DNA of 64,000 nucleotides from Reichenbachiella versicolor (GTDB taxonomy: Bacteria > Bacteroidota > Bacteroidia > Cytophagales > Cyclobacteriaceae), in NCBI RefSeq assembly GCF_003171675.1, contig NZ_QFZQ01000002.1, forward strand, positions 62,001-126,000, written 5' to 3'. Numbering within the stretch: position 1 is the first letter of the stretch; every line of letters begins with the position of its first letter. Made by a program: the position numbers and the translations under genes. Of the stretch, positions 10,479 through 18,766 are shown in pieces. Below the pieces are notes generated by a model. It was not told where the DNA came from. It did no database searches and worked only from the letters and a program-made list of their open reading frames with translations.

Positions 10479-10853
10479 ATGAAAAAAGTAATAATTGCTG
10501 AAGACAGTTCTGTCATCCAGAATCTAACAAAAAAAATACTTCAGGTACAAAGCTTTAATATTAGCTCAGTCAAGAATGGAGAAGATGTATTAAAGTTGCT
10601 CAATGGAGACCATTTCGATCTTATTCTTATGGATATAAATATGCCAAAAATGGACGGAATGGAATGTGCAAAGCAAATTAGAGCTTTGGCTGACCCTATC
10701 AAATCTAGTATCCCAATTTTAGCCATCACAGGCAATGCTAAGAATTATTCAATTGAGGATTTCAAAGAAGTAGGCATCAATGAATACATACCTAAGCCAT
10801 TAAATTTTGACTTATTAGTAGAGAAAGTAAAGAAATATACTGAGTCTGAATGA
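10479..10853 (+). CDS. Single-domain response regulator (CheY-like receiver)
   Basis: The 124 residues are a bare receiver with no output domain. The acidic pocket is Glu8-Asp9 (IIAEDSS), the phospho-acceptor is Asp52 (LILMDINMP), the switch Thr is Thr84 (LAITGNA) and the conserved Lys is Lys106 (YIPKPLNF). It probably takes phosphate from the HPt of the large hybrid kinase upstream and passes a protein-protein signal, or acts as a phosphate sink. Its last bases overlap the start of the next small gene (ATGA, 10850-10853), so the two are translationally coupled and the small protein could be its partner. Confidence 0.93.
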   Translation: MKKVIIAEDSSVIQNLTKKILQVQSFNISSVKNGEDVLKLLNGDHFDLILMDINMPKMDGMECAKQIRALADPIKSSIPILAITGNAKNYSIEDFKEVGINEYIPKPLNFDLLVEKVKKYTESE

Positions 10854-11122
10854 TAAAGTACACAAACCATTTTCTCAATAAGCTTGAAGACTTGTTTTCG
10901 GAATCAAATTACATTCTGAGATATGAAAAAGGCAATTTCAAATCTGGATACTGTGTGTTAAAAGATTCGAAAGTCGCTATAATCAATAAGTTCTACTCAT
11001 TGGATGGGAAAATCAACTGCCTTATGGAAATTTTAAAGGAGGTAGATATTGATACATCAAAATTCAGTGATAAGAATCAGCTGTTCTGGAAAGAAATTAC
11101 TCAATATCAATTAGAGCTTTGA
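10850..11122 (+). CDS. Small conserved-type protein of unknown function
   Basis: This is a 90-residue protein with no signal peptide, membrane segment or recognised domain. The sequence looks like one compact alpha/beta unit (YILRYEKGNFKSGYCVL, then KVAIINKFYSLDGKINCLMEIL). Coding is supported by overlaps at both ends: its ATG overlaps the stop of the receiver gene, and its TGA overlaps the TTG start of the metallo-hydrolase. I cannot assign a function. The tight coupling suggests it is made in step with the receiver or with the hydrolase. Confidence 0.7.
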   Translation: MIKYTNHFLNKLEDLFSESNYILRYEKGNFKSGYCVLKDSKVAIINKFYSLDGKINCLMEILKEVDIDTSKFSDKNQLFWKEITQYQLEL

Positions 11123-11880
11123 AGGTCACTTTTTTAGGAACAGGGACATCACAAGGAGTACCAGTTATAGGATGCAATTGTGAAGTATGCCAGAGTATTG
11201 ATTTTCGTGATAAGAGACTTAGGTCTTCCATTTTAATTGAAAAAGATGGCACAAATATCGTCGTAGATACTGGGCCAGATTTTCGCCAGCAAATGCTATC
11301 CAACAATGTCCAGCACCTTGATGCTGTTTTATATACTCATGAGCACAAAGATCATGTAGCTGGTATGGATGATATACGCAGTTTTAATTTTAAGCAGAAA
11401 AAAGACATGCCGATCTATGCTCAGTCAAGAGTAATAGATCGATTAAAAAAAGAATTCTCTTACGTTTTTGCAGAAAATAAGTACCCTGGTGTACCAGCCG
11501 TTGAGGTTCATGAAATTGATACAGACACCTTTACTGCAAACGGGGTTGAGATCAGCCCAATTCAAGTATGGCATTACAAACTACCTATTCTTGGATATAA
11601 AATTGACAATTTTGCATATCTCACGGATGTCAAAACAATAGATGATTCCGAAAAAGAAAAACTACAAAACCTAGACATTTTAGTTCTTAATGCTTTGCAG
11701 CATAAGGAACATATTTCACACCTTACTCTTCAAGAAGCCATTGATTTGGTGGGAGAATTACAACCTAAAAAAGCTCTATTCACTCATATTAGTCACAAAC
11801 TAGGTTTACATAGAGAAGTACAGAAAATACTCCCAGACCACATAGATCTGAGTTATGACGGTATGATAGTACATTGCTAA
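11119..11880 (+). CDS. MBL-fold metallo-hydrolase (PhnP-like)
   Basis: This is a 253-residue metallo-beta-lactamase-fold hydrolase. It opens with FLGTGTSQGVPVIGC and a CNCEVC metal-type motif, like the PhnP/lipoyltransferase-associated phosphodiesterase branch. The metal-binding motif is YTHEHKDHVAGMDDI (HxHxDH), followed by the conserved LTDVK and the C-terminal FTHISHKLG histidines. PhnP itself hydrolyses cyclic ribose phosphates; the substrate here cannot be specified. The start is a TTG at 11119 overlapping the upstream TGA. No in-frame ATG gives the conserved MKVTFLGTG opening, so the TTG is well supported. The stop overlaps the ATG of the NFACT gene by one base. Confidence 0.9.
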   Translation: MKVTFLGTGTSQGVPVIGCNCEVCQSIDFRDKRLRSSILIEKDGTNIVVDTGPDFRQQMLSNNVQHLDAVLYTHEHKDHVAGMDDIRSFNFKQKKDMPIYAQSRVIDRLKKEFSYVFAENKYPGVPAVEVHEIDTDTFTANGVEISPIQVWHYKLPILGYKIDNFAYLTDVKTIDDSEKEKLQNLDILVLNALQHKEHISHLTLQEAIDLVGELQPKKALFTHISHKLGLHREVQKILPDHIDLSYDGMIVHC

Positions 11881-13424
11881 TGCAGTTCAATTACTACTTT
11901 CTAAAACACCTCACTCCTATACTCTCGCAAGAAATCAAAGGAGGTAAAATTGCTCGTTGTTTTTCACAAAATAAAAATGAGCTAATAATTGAAATTCTTA
12001 GACCTACCAAAGAGCTATTCACAATCAAATTGATACTTGATGGTCAAGTATCAATACTAAGTTTTCCAGAAACATATGCTAGGGCAAGAAAAAATTCAGT
12101 AGATATTTTCCCCGAAATCTTAGAGTATGAAATTACATCTCTGACACAATTTTCGAACGAACGCTCCTTTGCGTTAAACCTTAAGAATGATTTTTCAATT
12201 TTATTTAAGCTTCATGGCAGACTTGCCAATGTGATACTTTTTAATAAAAAAAGTCCTTTTTCTTTATTCAAAAATAGTCTTACAAACGATAGTAATATCG
12301 AGCTCGATAATTTGAATAAAAATGTTATTCAGAATTTTGAAGAATTCAAATCTGTCGATGGCAACCTTAAATTAGCCTTTCCCACGTTTGATAATAACAT
12401 CATTCAGTACCTGAAAAACAGAGGGTATGAAAATGAATCTTTAGAAGAAAAATGGAAGTTAGTGGAGCACACGTTAGTAGAGCTAAACACTCCAAAATTC
12501 TATTTAACAAAGAATACGCCGAAGTTATTATTACTAACTCCTAAAGAAGAACACAGTAATTTTAGTAACCCAATAGATGCTTCAAATCAATACGCAAACA
12601 AGTTTCTTTCTACCTTCTATCTTGCAAGAGATAAGAATGCTATTTTAAATAAAGTTCGTTCTGACATTAAGAAAGCTAAGGGATACATTAAAAAGAGTCA
12701 ATCAAAGCTTTTAGAGATAAAGGAAAGAAGAAGCTATGAAGAGATTGCTAATATTCTCATGGCTAATCTTCATATAAAACAAGAAATTGGTTCGAAGACT
12801 ATTGACCTACTAGATTTCTACAACAATAAGGATATTAGGATTAAACTAAATGGTAAGCTAAGCCTTCAGGCAAACGCCGAATCATACTATCGCAAGGCTA
12901 AAAATCAAAAAATTGAAATCGACCAGCTCGTACAAAACATATCCAATAAAGAACAAAAACTATTTGACTTGCTAAAACAAGAAGAAGAAGTAAATAGCAT
13001 TTCAAACCATAAAGAACTTAGACCCTTTCTTATATCATCTAATAAACCACAGAAAGAAATCATCAACCTTCCATATACTTCACAGATCATAGAAGGATAT
13101 GAAGTAAGAATTGGAAAAAATGCCAAAGCCAATGATGAACTGACTTTAAAAATGTCTCAAAAAAATGATCTTTGGTTACATGCTCGAGATGTAGCAGGCT
13201 CACATGTCGTCATAAAAAGCAAAAACCTAGATTCCTATCCAAACTCCGTCATTGAAAAGGCAGCACAACTAGCCGCATGGCATTCTAAACGTAAACACGA
13301 TACCTTATGCCCTGTAATCTACACCTTAAAAAAATATGTGACTAAAGCAAAAGGAGCTCCTGCTGGTGCAGTCAGAGTTCACCAGGAAAAAGTGGTGATG
13401 GTAGAACCTAAAAGAGAGTTATAA
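11880..13424 (+). CDS. NFACT-family protein (RqcH/Rqc2-type ribosome quality control factor)
   Basis: This 514-residue protein has an NFACT-N-like region (about 1-170, with the HGRLANVILF strand), a helical and coiled-coil middle (about 245-380) and an NFACT-R (DUF814) domain near 405-500 (GYEVRIGKNAKANDEL, LWLHARDVAGSHVVIKS). In RqcH such proteins bind split 60S or 50S subunits and recruit tRNA-Ala to add C-terminal tails to stalled peptides. The D-R pair that RqcH uses in NFACT-N seems to be E-R here (FSNERSF), which may be usual for this phylum. I took the ATG at 11880, which overlaps the previous stop, rather than an in-frame TTG at 11874. The gene is convergent with the V4R gene, with only two bases between the stops. 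Confidence 0.88.
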   Translation: MQFNYYFLKHLTPILSQEIKGGKIARCFSQNKNELIIEILRPTKELFTIKLILDGQVSILSFPETYARARKNSVDIFPEILEYEITSLTQFSNERSFALNLKNDFSILFKLHGRLANVILFNKKSPFSLFKNSLTNDSNIELDNLNKNVIQNFEEFKSVDGNLKLAFPTFDNNIIQYLKNRGYENESLEEKWKLVEHTLVELNTPKFYLTKNTPKLLLLTPKEEHSNFSNPIDASNQYANKFLSTFYLARDKNAILNKVRSDIKKAKGYIKKSQSKLLEIKERRSYEEIANILMANLHIKQEIGSKTIDLLDFYNNKDIRIKLNGKLSLQANAESYYRKAKNQKIEIDQLVQNISNKEQKLFDLLKQEEEVNSISNHKELRPFLISSNKPQKEIINLPYTSQIIEGYEVRIGKNAKANDELTLKMSQKNDLWLHARDVAGSHVVIKSKNLDSYPNSVIEKAAQLAAWHSKRKHDTLCPVIYTLKKYVTKAKGAPAGAVRVHQEKVVMVEPKREL

Positions 13425-13426
13425 AA

Positions 13427-14659
13427 TTAATAATCGTTAGTAGCATTAATCAAGTCAAGATCATGACCAGTCATCCTTGATTGCTTCTCTGTGTATTGAA
13501 AATCATTATCCTTGGAATACTTGTCAACATAATTTAGATCTACATCTCCATCTGTCGCAAAGCCTTTAGTCATTAAGTTGCCAATTGCCGAAACGACACC
13601 TCCTTGATAGTAACCTATAGCAGCTTTCGTATTTCCCACTAATTTTAGATATGCATTGGTTATAGGTGAATTATAGATTTTAATTTCTACATTCTTTGAG
13701 TCATTACCTTGTAGATCCCAATGACCTAACCCAAAAGCAGTCTGAAGATCAACAACATTCTTCAAATGACTCTGACCCCCTAATTCTGGTCTCACAGCCA
13801 TTAACTCTGACCATTTTTCAGAATTCATAACCTTTCCTGCAGTAAAGTAAAGATTATCCTGAGCAGTCTTAAAAATAGCCTCCTTGGCTTTCTTAAATCC
13901 AGCTCCACCTATTTTTTTATTAGACAGCATTAATAGCTTAATACTCACTAGAGCGAAATAATTCACATAATGCCTAGTTAAAGTCGTATCAAACTCATGA
14001 ATCAAGCCATCATCAGACTTTCTACCATCCAAATTCAAATCTTCAATTGCGTGTAAAACTGGATTAACCTTTAGTTCATTAAACTCAGCAGTATTTTCTT
14101 TCCCAAAAGAAGGAGAAGCATTTATCTTCCTCTTTAGCCCTCGATAAATCTCAAATTTACACTCACTATCCCCTTTACTAATACAACTCAATTGAATACC
14201 CGTAAACACACCTGGTTGTGTATCAAAAATAGCCTCTACAGCTCCGGCCAAAAAACCTAATGTGAAATAACTCACACCTGATTCATGCTCTGTGCGTTTG
14301 CCAAAATGTTTTAACCATGCTTGGGCATAATGCTCATTTTCAGCAATGATGTAGCCACCTTTAGCTTGAATAGGTTGGAGATCTATTTTTCCAAAACCAC
14401 AACTCTGAAAATAATTTTCAACAGCTCTCTTTCGATCATCAATATCACCTTTTGACATTGATTTGAAATATTTCGAAAGTTGAGAATAAACTACCTCTTG
14501 GGCAGAGGTTACCAAAATATTGTTTAGATCTAAGTGATTTCTAAACTCTTCTACAGCTTTTTGGAAATAAACATTGAAGTACTCACTTTGATAGAATAAT
14601 GGCTCCTCGTGAAATTCGTACACATTTTTATCTGATAGATATGAACCGATTTTCTTCAT
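13427..14659 (-). CDS. V4R-domain protein, probably two tandem V4R-like units
   Basis: This is a 410-residue cytoplasmic protein from the ATG at 14659; a TTG nine bases further out is less likely. Residues about 70-170 form a 4-vinyl-reductase (V4R) small-molecule-binding domain, with ENYFQSCGFGKIDL, SYFTLGFLAGAVEAIF and the closing QLSCISKGDSECKFEIY cysteine motif. Residues about 225-385 look like a second, degenerate copy (NLYFTAGKVMNSEKWSEL, then NAYLKLVGNTKAAIGYYQGG) without the Cys motif. V4R domains bind hydrocarbons or tetrapyrrole precursors and often regulate partners. No DNA-binding or catalytic domain is visible, so the role is unknown. It stands alone between the NFACT gene and the sanA-like gene. 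Confidence 0.75.
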   Translation of the reverse strand: MKKIGSYLSDKNVYEFHEEPLFYQSEYFNVYFQKAVEEFRNHLDLNNILVTSAQEVVYSQLSKYFKSMSKGDIDDRKRAVENYFQSCGFGKIDLQPIQAKGGYIIAENEHYAQAWLKHFGKRTEHESGVSYFTLGFLAGAVEAIFDTQPGVFTGIQLSCISKGDSECKFEIYRGLKRKINASPSFGKENTAEFNELKVNPVLHAIEDLNLDGRKSDDGLIHEFDTTLTRHYVNYFALVSIKLLMLSNKKIGGAGFKKAKEAIFKTAQDNLYFTAGKVMNSEKWSELMAVRPELGGQSHLKNVVDLQTAFGLGHWDLQGNDSKNVEIKIYNSPITNAYLKLVGNTKAAIGYYQGGVVSAIGNLMTKGFATDGDVDLNYVDKYSKDNDFQYTEKQSRMTGHDLDLINATNDY

Positions 14660-14784
14660 ATGAGTCAATAGGGATTTAAGGCGTTCAAATTAGCCTGTAT
14701 CTGTTAATGATACAAACCAACGCGAATATATCGATAGATGGTAATTTTGGAAAGCTCTGCAATCAAAGATTCCTGCAACAATAT

Positions 14785-15372
14785 TTAAAGCGTTATATAC
14801 AAGTCAATTATAGCCTTGGGTCTTGCCACTACTTCACGAAGAATTGCAGGGGAATGTTCTATCCAACTTGGTGAATCTGCCACGAAGCAAACAGCATCTA
14901 CTCCCAACTTTTCGGCTATGAACAGAGCACGATAGGCATGATACTTTTGAGTCACCAATACGCACTGATCTATCTTATAGACATTTTTTAACCTTGAAAT
15001 TGAATGAATAGTCCGATTACCAAAATCATCTAATATTATTTTTTCTTCACTAACTCCCTTCTGCAAAAGCGCCTGTTTCATCGCTTTGGCCTCATTATAA
15101 TAAATAGAGTCTTTAGATCCACTGACAATTAACTTCTCAACTTTACCTGATGCTAATAACTGATATGCAGCATCTATTCTTTTTTCAAAAAATGGATTCC
15201 CCCCTCCTTCCTTAAGGTATTGACTAGTGCCAAATACTAGACCTGCTTCAGCTCCTAATAGTTCACGAGTATCTTCCACTATATGATCAGAGGTAGAAGA
15301 TATAATCCAATAATTAGAAGCCAATAATATGGCTAACAAGGAAAAAAAAGCTAAGTAAAAAAGTCTCTTCAT
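14785..15372 (-). CDS. SanA/YdcF-family (DUF218) membrane-anchored protein
   Basis: The 195 residues start with one membrane anchor (LFYLAFFSLLAILLASNYW, about 3-22), followed by a DUF218 domain. The usual motifs are present: AGLVFGTSQYLK with PFFEKRIDAAYQL, KLIVSGSKDS, ILDDFGNRTIHS and LVTQKYHAYRALFIAEKLG. E. coli SanA and ElyC proteins of this fold affect envelope permeability, peptidoglycan precursor handling and vancomycin sensitivity; the chemistry is not settled. The ATG overlaps the stop of the trmH-like gene by one base, so it is the last gene of the parE-parC-trmH series. Confidence 0.88.
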   Translation of the reverse strand: MKRLFYLAFFSLLAILLASNYWIISSTSDHIVEDTRELLGAEAGLVFGTSQYLKEGGGNPFFEKRIDAAYQLLASGKVEKLIVSGSKDSIYYNEAKAMKQALLQKGVSEEKIILDDFGNRTIHSISRLKNVYKIDQCVLVTQKYHAYRALFIAEKLGVDAVCFVADSPSWIEHSPAILREVVARPKAIIDLYITL

Positions 15373-16067
15373 TAGTAGGTTGTCATACCTGACAGCTTTT
15401 CAAATCGTTTGACATGGATATCGATATTAGGCACCACCTTTTTCATCCATTCCATCTTCAGTTCAAACAATTCTGACTTTGAGAGCTGCCAGTTTTTATT
15501 GACACGAATTTGATGATTGTAATGCTCTAAAACAATAGCAGCGCTTACTGAAATATTAAAACTTTCTGTAAACCCTCTCATTGGAATTTTGATCAGCTGA
15601 TCAGCATGATCTCGAGCATAATCAGATATTCCATTCTCTTCTGAGCCAAATACTATAGCCGTCTTGTCATTTAACTCTACTTCTCTGTAGTCAACAGCAT
15701 CATGTGGAGAAGTAGCAAGAATTTGATAACCTTTAGATTTCAACTCCTTATAACACGTTTCAGTATTATTTACACCACTTTTCATCAGATGGTGATGAAT
15801 AGAAAGCCATTTACCAGAGCCTCTAAGAACATATGGATTTAGGTTGAAAGCATTGTCCTGTTCTATTACGTGCACATCTTGCAACCCAAAGCACTCTGCG
15901 GTACGCATTACCGCACTTGCATTGTGAGGTTTAAAAATATCCTCTAACACTGGAGTCAAACATCGAGTGCGCTGAGACAATATCTCATCAAATTTATTCA
16001 GTTTGTTAGGCGTAACGAACTCTAATAGATAGTCATAAAGCGCCTTGTCGTATTTCAGATTATCCAA
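15372..16067 (-). CDS. trmH: SpoU-family tRNA/rRNA 2'-O-methyltransferase, TrmH-like
   Basis: This 231-residue SPOUT methyltransferase uses AdoMet to methylate a ribose 2'-OH. The three SpoU motifs are visible: NASAVMRTAECFG (motif 1, catalytic Arg), IVFGSEENGIS (motif 2) and IPMRGFTESFNISVSAAI (motif 3). The basic C-terminal tail and overall layout fit TrmH (Gm18 in tRNA) better than RlmB. The start is a TTG at 16067 inside the end of parC (8-base overlap), which gives the natural opening MDNLKYDKALYDYLLEF. The stop overlaps the sanA-like ATG. The substrate assignment is by resemblance only. Confidence 0.88.
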   Translation of the reverse strand: MDNLKYDKALYDYLLEFVTPNKLNKFDEILSQRTRCLTPVLEDIFKPHNASAVMRTAECFGLQDVHVIEQDNAFNLNPYVLRGSGKWLSIHHHLMKSGVNNTETCYKELKSKGYQILATSPHDAVDYREVELNDKTAIVFGSEENGISDYARDHADQLIKIPMRGFTESFNISVSAAIVLEHYNHQIRVNKNWQLSKSELFELKMEWMKKVVPNIDIHVKRFEKLSGMTTY

Positions 16068-18765
16068 AGAGCCCTAATTGATCTTTATCATCATCATCTT
16101 TTTTCTTATCATCTGATAAGTCAATTGACGATCCTACATCATACCCTTCCTTACTTGATTGATCCTCTGATTCTACTTCTTTCTGAATCTGATCTTTGAT
16201 ATCATCTGTATCTGTAGAAGTTTTTTCTTCCTCAATCGGTTCTTGAACAATGTCTTTAACAGACATGATATTCTGAAGTGGGAATTTGTTGCCGATTGCT
16301 CTCCAACCCTTTTTATCAATAATCTCAGACAAATCCATCTCTCGAACACTCTTAGTCCTTTCGCCCTTTTTCTTGTAGCTAATTTCTACAATTGGCTTAC
16401 CTTGAGTAGTTACATGAACCAATTTTGATCCTTTAGAATCATTGATATAGGAATAGTTCTTCCCTACCACCATGGCTTCTACTGTAAATCTCTTTACATA
16501 TACAATCTTAGAGTCTCCATCTAGATGAAGTGCCGATACTATTCCTTCAGAATCAAACTTTTCGATTTTAAGAATCTGTGCCTGATTATAATGATTTGAC
16601 AATTCAAATGAAGTCAGCTCATAACTTCCATCCTTAAAGAAAACAATGATCTTATCTTCCGCTTTGAAATTACCAAGTAGTACACCTCGTTCATCCCTAT
16701 TCAATCTACCAATAGTAGCATCATACCAAATATCAGTGCCTGGAAGCGTAGATACTCCTTCAGCTTTTAATTGCACTTTTCTTACAGGGTGCTTGGTCAA
16801 TATATTACCTCCAGCTCCACGACCTTTAACTTCTAGATCAGCAAAGTCAAAATCAAATACTTTCTTCCTAGCAGTAGCTCCGGCTGTCAAGTACACTGTC
16901 ACTAATTCAGCCTCACCATTTGGATTTGCAGTGAAGTAATGAACTTTAGACTTCTTGTTTCCAGTTTTAGTCTTAGTGAGAGGATATTCTTTATCTCTGG
17001 TGACAGCAGTGACATTAAAACGCTTCACGTAACTATTTCCAGTCCCACCATCTACATAGGCCATGTTATACACCATTCGCTCGTCTCCTTTCTTAAAGAC
17101 TCCTGCATATATCACATCTTTACCTACGAATACTTTGTCTTGAATTTTTGTCACCAAACACTTACCGTCCTTTCGAAAAACGATGATATCGTCAATATCC
17201 GAACAGTCACAGACAAAGTCGTCCTTCTTCAAAGCTGTCCCGATGAACCCATCTTTATAATTAGCATAAAGCTTAGTATTGTTCGCCGCAACTGCTGTTA
17301 CAGTAATATTTTCGATAGATGATATTACCGTCTTACGCTCTTTTCCTTTACCGTATTTATCTAATAAGTTTTGGTAATAATCAACCGTAAAATCTATAAT
17401 ATTAGCAAGGTTATGCTCTACCTGAGCTAAATCTTCTTGCAACCTGCGCATCAACTCATCCGCTTTGAAAGAGTCAAATTTTGAGATACGCTTGATTTTA
17501 ATTTCAGTAAGCTTGATGATGTCTTCTTGCGTGATTTCTCGATAGAAGTCAGGCTTATAAGGGTCTAGTCCTTTGTCAATTGTCTCTAAAACAGCTTCCC
17601 AAGTCTCACATTCTTCTATATCACGATAGATTCTATTTTCAATAAAGATTTTTTCAAGAGAAGAGAACAAAATCTTCTCCATCAACTCTCCTTTCTTGAT
17701 CTCAAGCTCTTGAGTCAGCAAACTTACCGTTTGGTCAGTGTTGTGTCTTAAGATTTCATGAACATCAAGAAAAACAGGCTTTTCGTCGATAATAACACAG
17801 GCATTAGGAGAAATTGACACCTGACAATCTGTAAATGCATAGAGAGCATCAATGGTAATATCAGGAGATACTCCGTTAGCTAATTCCACCAATATTTCTA
17901 CATCAGCCGCAGTGTTATCTATTACCTTTTTGATTTTGATCTTACCCTTATCATTGGCCTTGATAATGGATTCTATTAGACCAGTGGTGGTGGTACCATA
18001 TGGGATGTCTTTGATGACTAGGTTCTTTTTGTCGTACTCCTCGATTTTTGCACGAACTTTTACTTTACCACCTCTCAGACCTTTGTTATATTCTTCTACA
18101 TCGATGATTCCTCCAGTAAGGAAGTCAGGATACAACTTGAAACTTTTACCTCTAAGATGCTTTATGGACGCATCAATTAATTCGCAGAAATTGTGAGGAA
18201 GTATTTTAGTAGATAGGCCAACAGCTATACCTTCCACTCCTTGAGCAAGTAGTAAAGGAAATTTTACCGGTAGAGTGATAGGTTCTTTTTTACGACCATC
18301 ATACGATAGTTGCCAGTTAGTCGTTTGAGGATTGTAAAGTACATCTAATGCAAACTTGGATGGCCTTGCTTCAATATACCTAGATGCCGCCGCTCGGTCA
18401 CCGGTACGGATATCTCCCCAGTTACCTTGCATGTCTATTAGCAATTCTTTTTGACCAAGGTTGACCATCGCATCACCAATCGACATATCACCGTGTGGAT
18501 GATAAGACATCGTACTACCGATGATATTGGCTACTTTGTTGTATCGACCATCGTCCATTTCCTTCATGGCATGGAGGATACGGCGCTGTACAGGCTTTAG
18601 TCCATCATTGATTGCTGGTACGGCACGTTCAAGAATCACATAGGATGCATAATCCAAGAACCAGTTTTCATACATTCCAGAAACTGCAATGACATCCTGT
18701 ATCTTTTCGTCTTCGTATTGACCGTGTTGTTCGTCTTCGTTGAGGTTATTCTCGTTTTCTGCCAT
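16060..18765 (-). CDS. parC: DNA topoisomerase IV subunit A (ParC)
   Basis: This is the 901-residue catalytic cleavage subunit of the type IIA topoisomerase that unlinks daughter chromosomes; it works as A2B2 with ParE. The winged-helix and tower region is at about 30-490, with catalytic Tyr130 in AAASRYIEARPSKFA and the HPHGD turn at 89-93. The C-terminal part (about 520-830) is a degenerate beta-propeller for DNA wrapping, followed by an Asp/Glu/Lys-rich tail. The residue matching E. coli GyrA Ser83 is Met94; the partner acidic residue is kept (Asp98). The protein ends in DQLGLFG, which contains a sliding-clamp-like pentapeptide (QLGLF). It lies one base downstream of parE and overlaps trmH. 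Confidence 0.95.
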   Translation of the reverse strand: MAENENNLNEDEQHGQYEDEKIQDVIAVSGMYENWFLDYASYVILERAVPAINDGLKPVQRRILHAMKEMDDGRYNKVANIIGSTMSYHPHGDMSIGDAMVNLGQKELLIDMQGNWGDIRTGDRAAASRYIEARPSKFALDVLYNPQTTNWQLSYDGRKKEPITLPVKFPLLLAQGVEGIAVGLSTKILPHNFCELIDASIKHLRGKSFKLYPDFLTGGIIDVEEYNKGLRGGKVKVRAKIEEYDKKNLVIKDIPYGTTTTGLIESIIKANDKGKIKIKKVIDNTAADVEILVELANGVSPDITIDALYAFTDCQVSISPNACVIIDEKPVFLDVHEILRHNTDQTVSLLTQELEIKKGELMEKILFSSLEKIFIENRIYRDIEECETWEAVLETIDKGLDPYKPDFYREITQEDIIKLTEIKIKRISKFDSFKADELMRRLQEDLAQVEHNLANIIDFTVDYYQNLLDKYGKGKERKTVISSIENITVTAVAANNTKLYANYKDGFIGTALKKDDFVCDCSDIDDIIVFRKDGKCLVTKIQDKVFVGKDVIYAGVFKKGDERMVYNMAYVDGGTGNSYVKRFNVTAVTRDKEYPLTKTKTGNKKSKVHYFTANPNGEAELVTVYLTAGATARKKVFDFDFADLEVKGRGAGGNILTKHPVRKVQLKAEGVSTLPGTDIWYDATIGRLNRDERGVLLGNFKAEDKIIVFFKDGSYELTSFELSNHYNQAQILKIEKFDSEGIVSALHLDGDSKIVYVKRFTVEAMVVGKNYSYINDSKGSKLVHVTTQGKPIVEISYKKKGERTKSVREMDLSEIIDKKGWRAIGNKFPLQNIMSVKDIVQEPIEEEKTSTDTDDIKDQIQKEVESEDQSSKEGYDVGSSIDLSDDKKKDDDDKDQLGLFG

Positions 18766-18766
18766 C

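Noticed and set aside
16243-17322. Plus-strand reading frames opposite parC
   Set aside because: They are antisense to a full, well-conserved topoisomerase gene and show no coding signature or start site.
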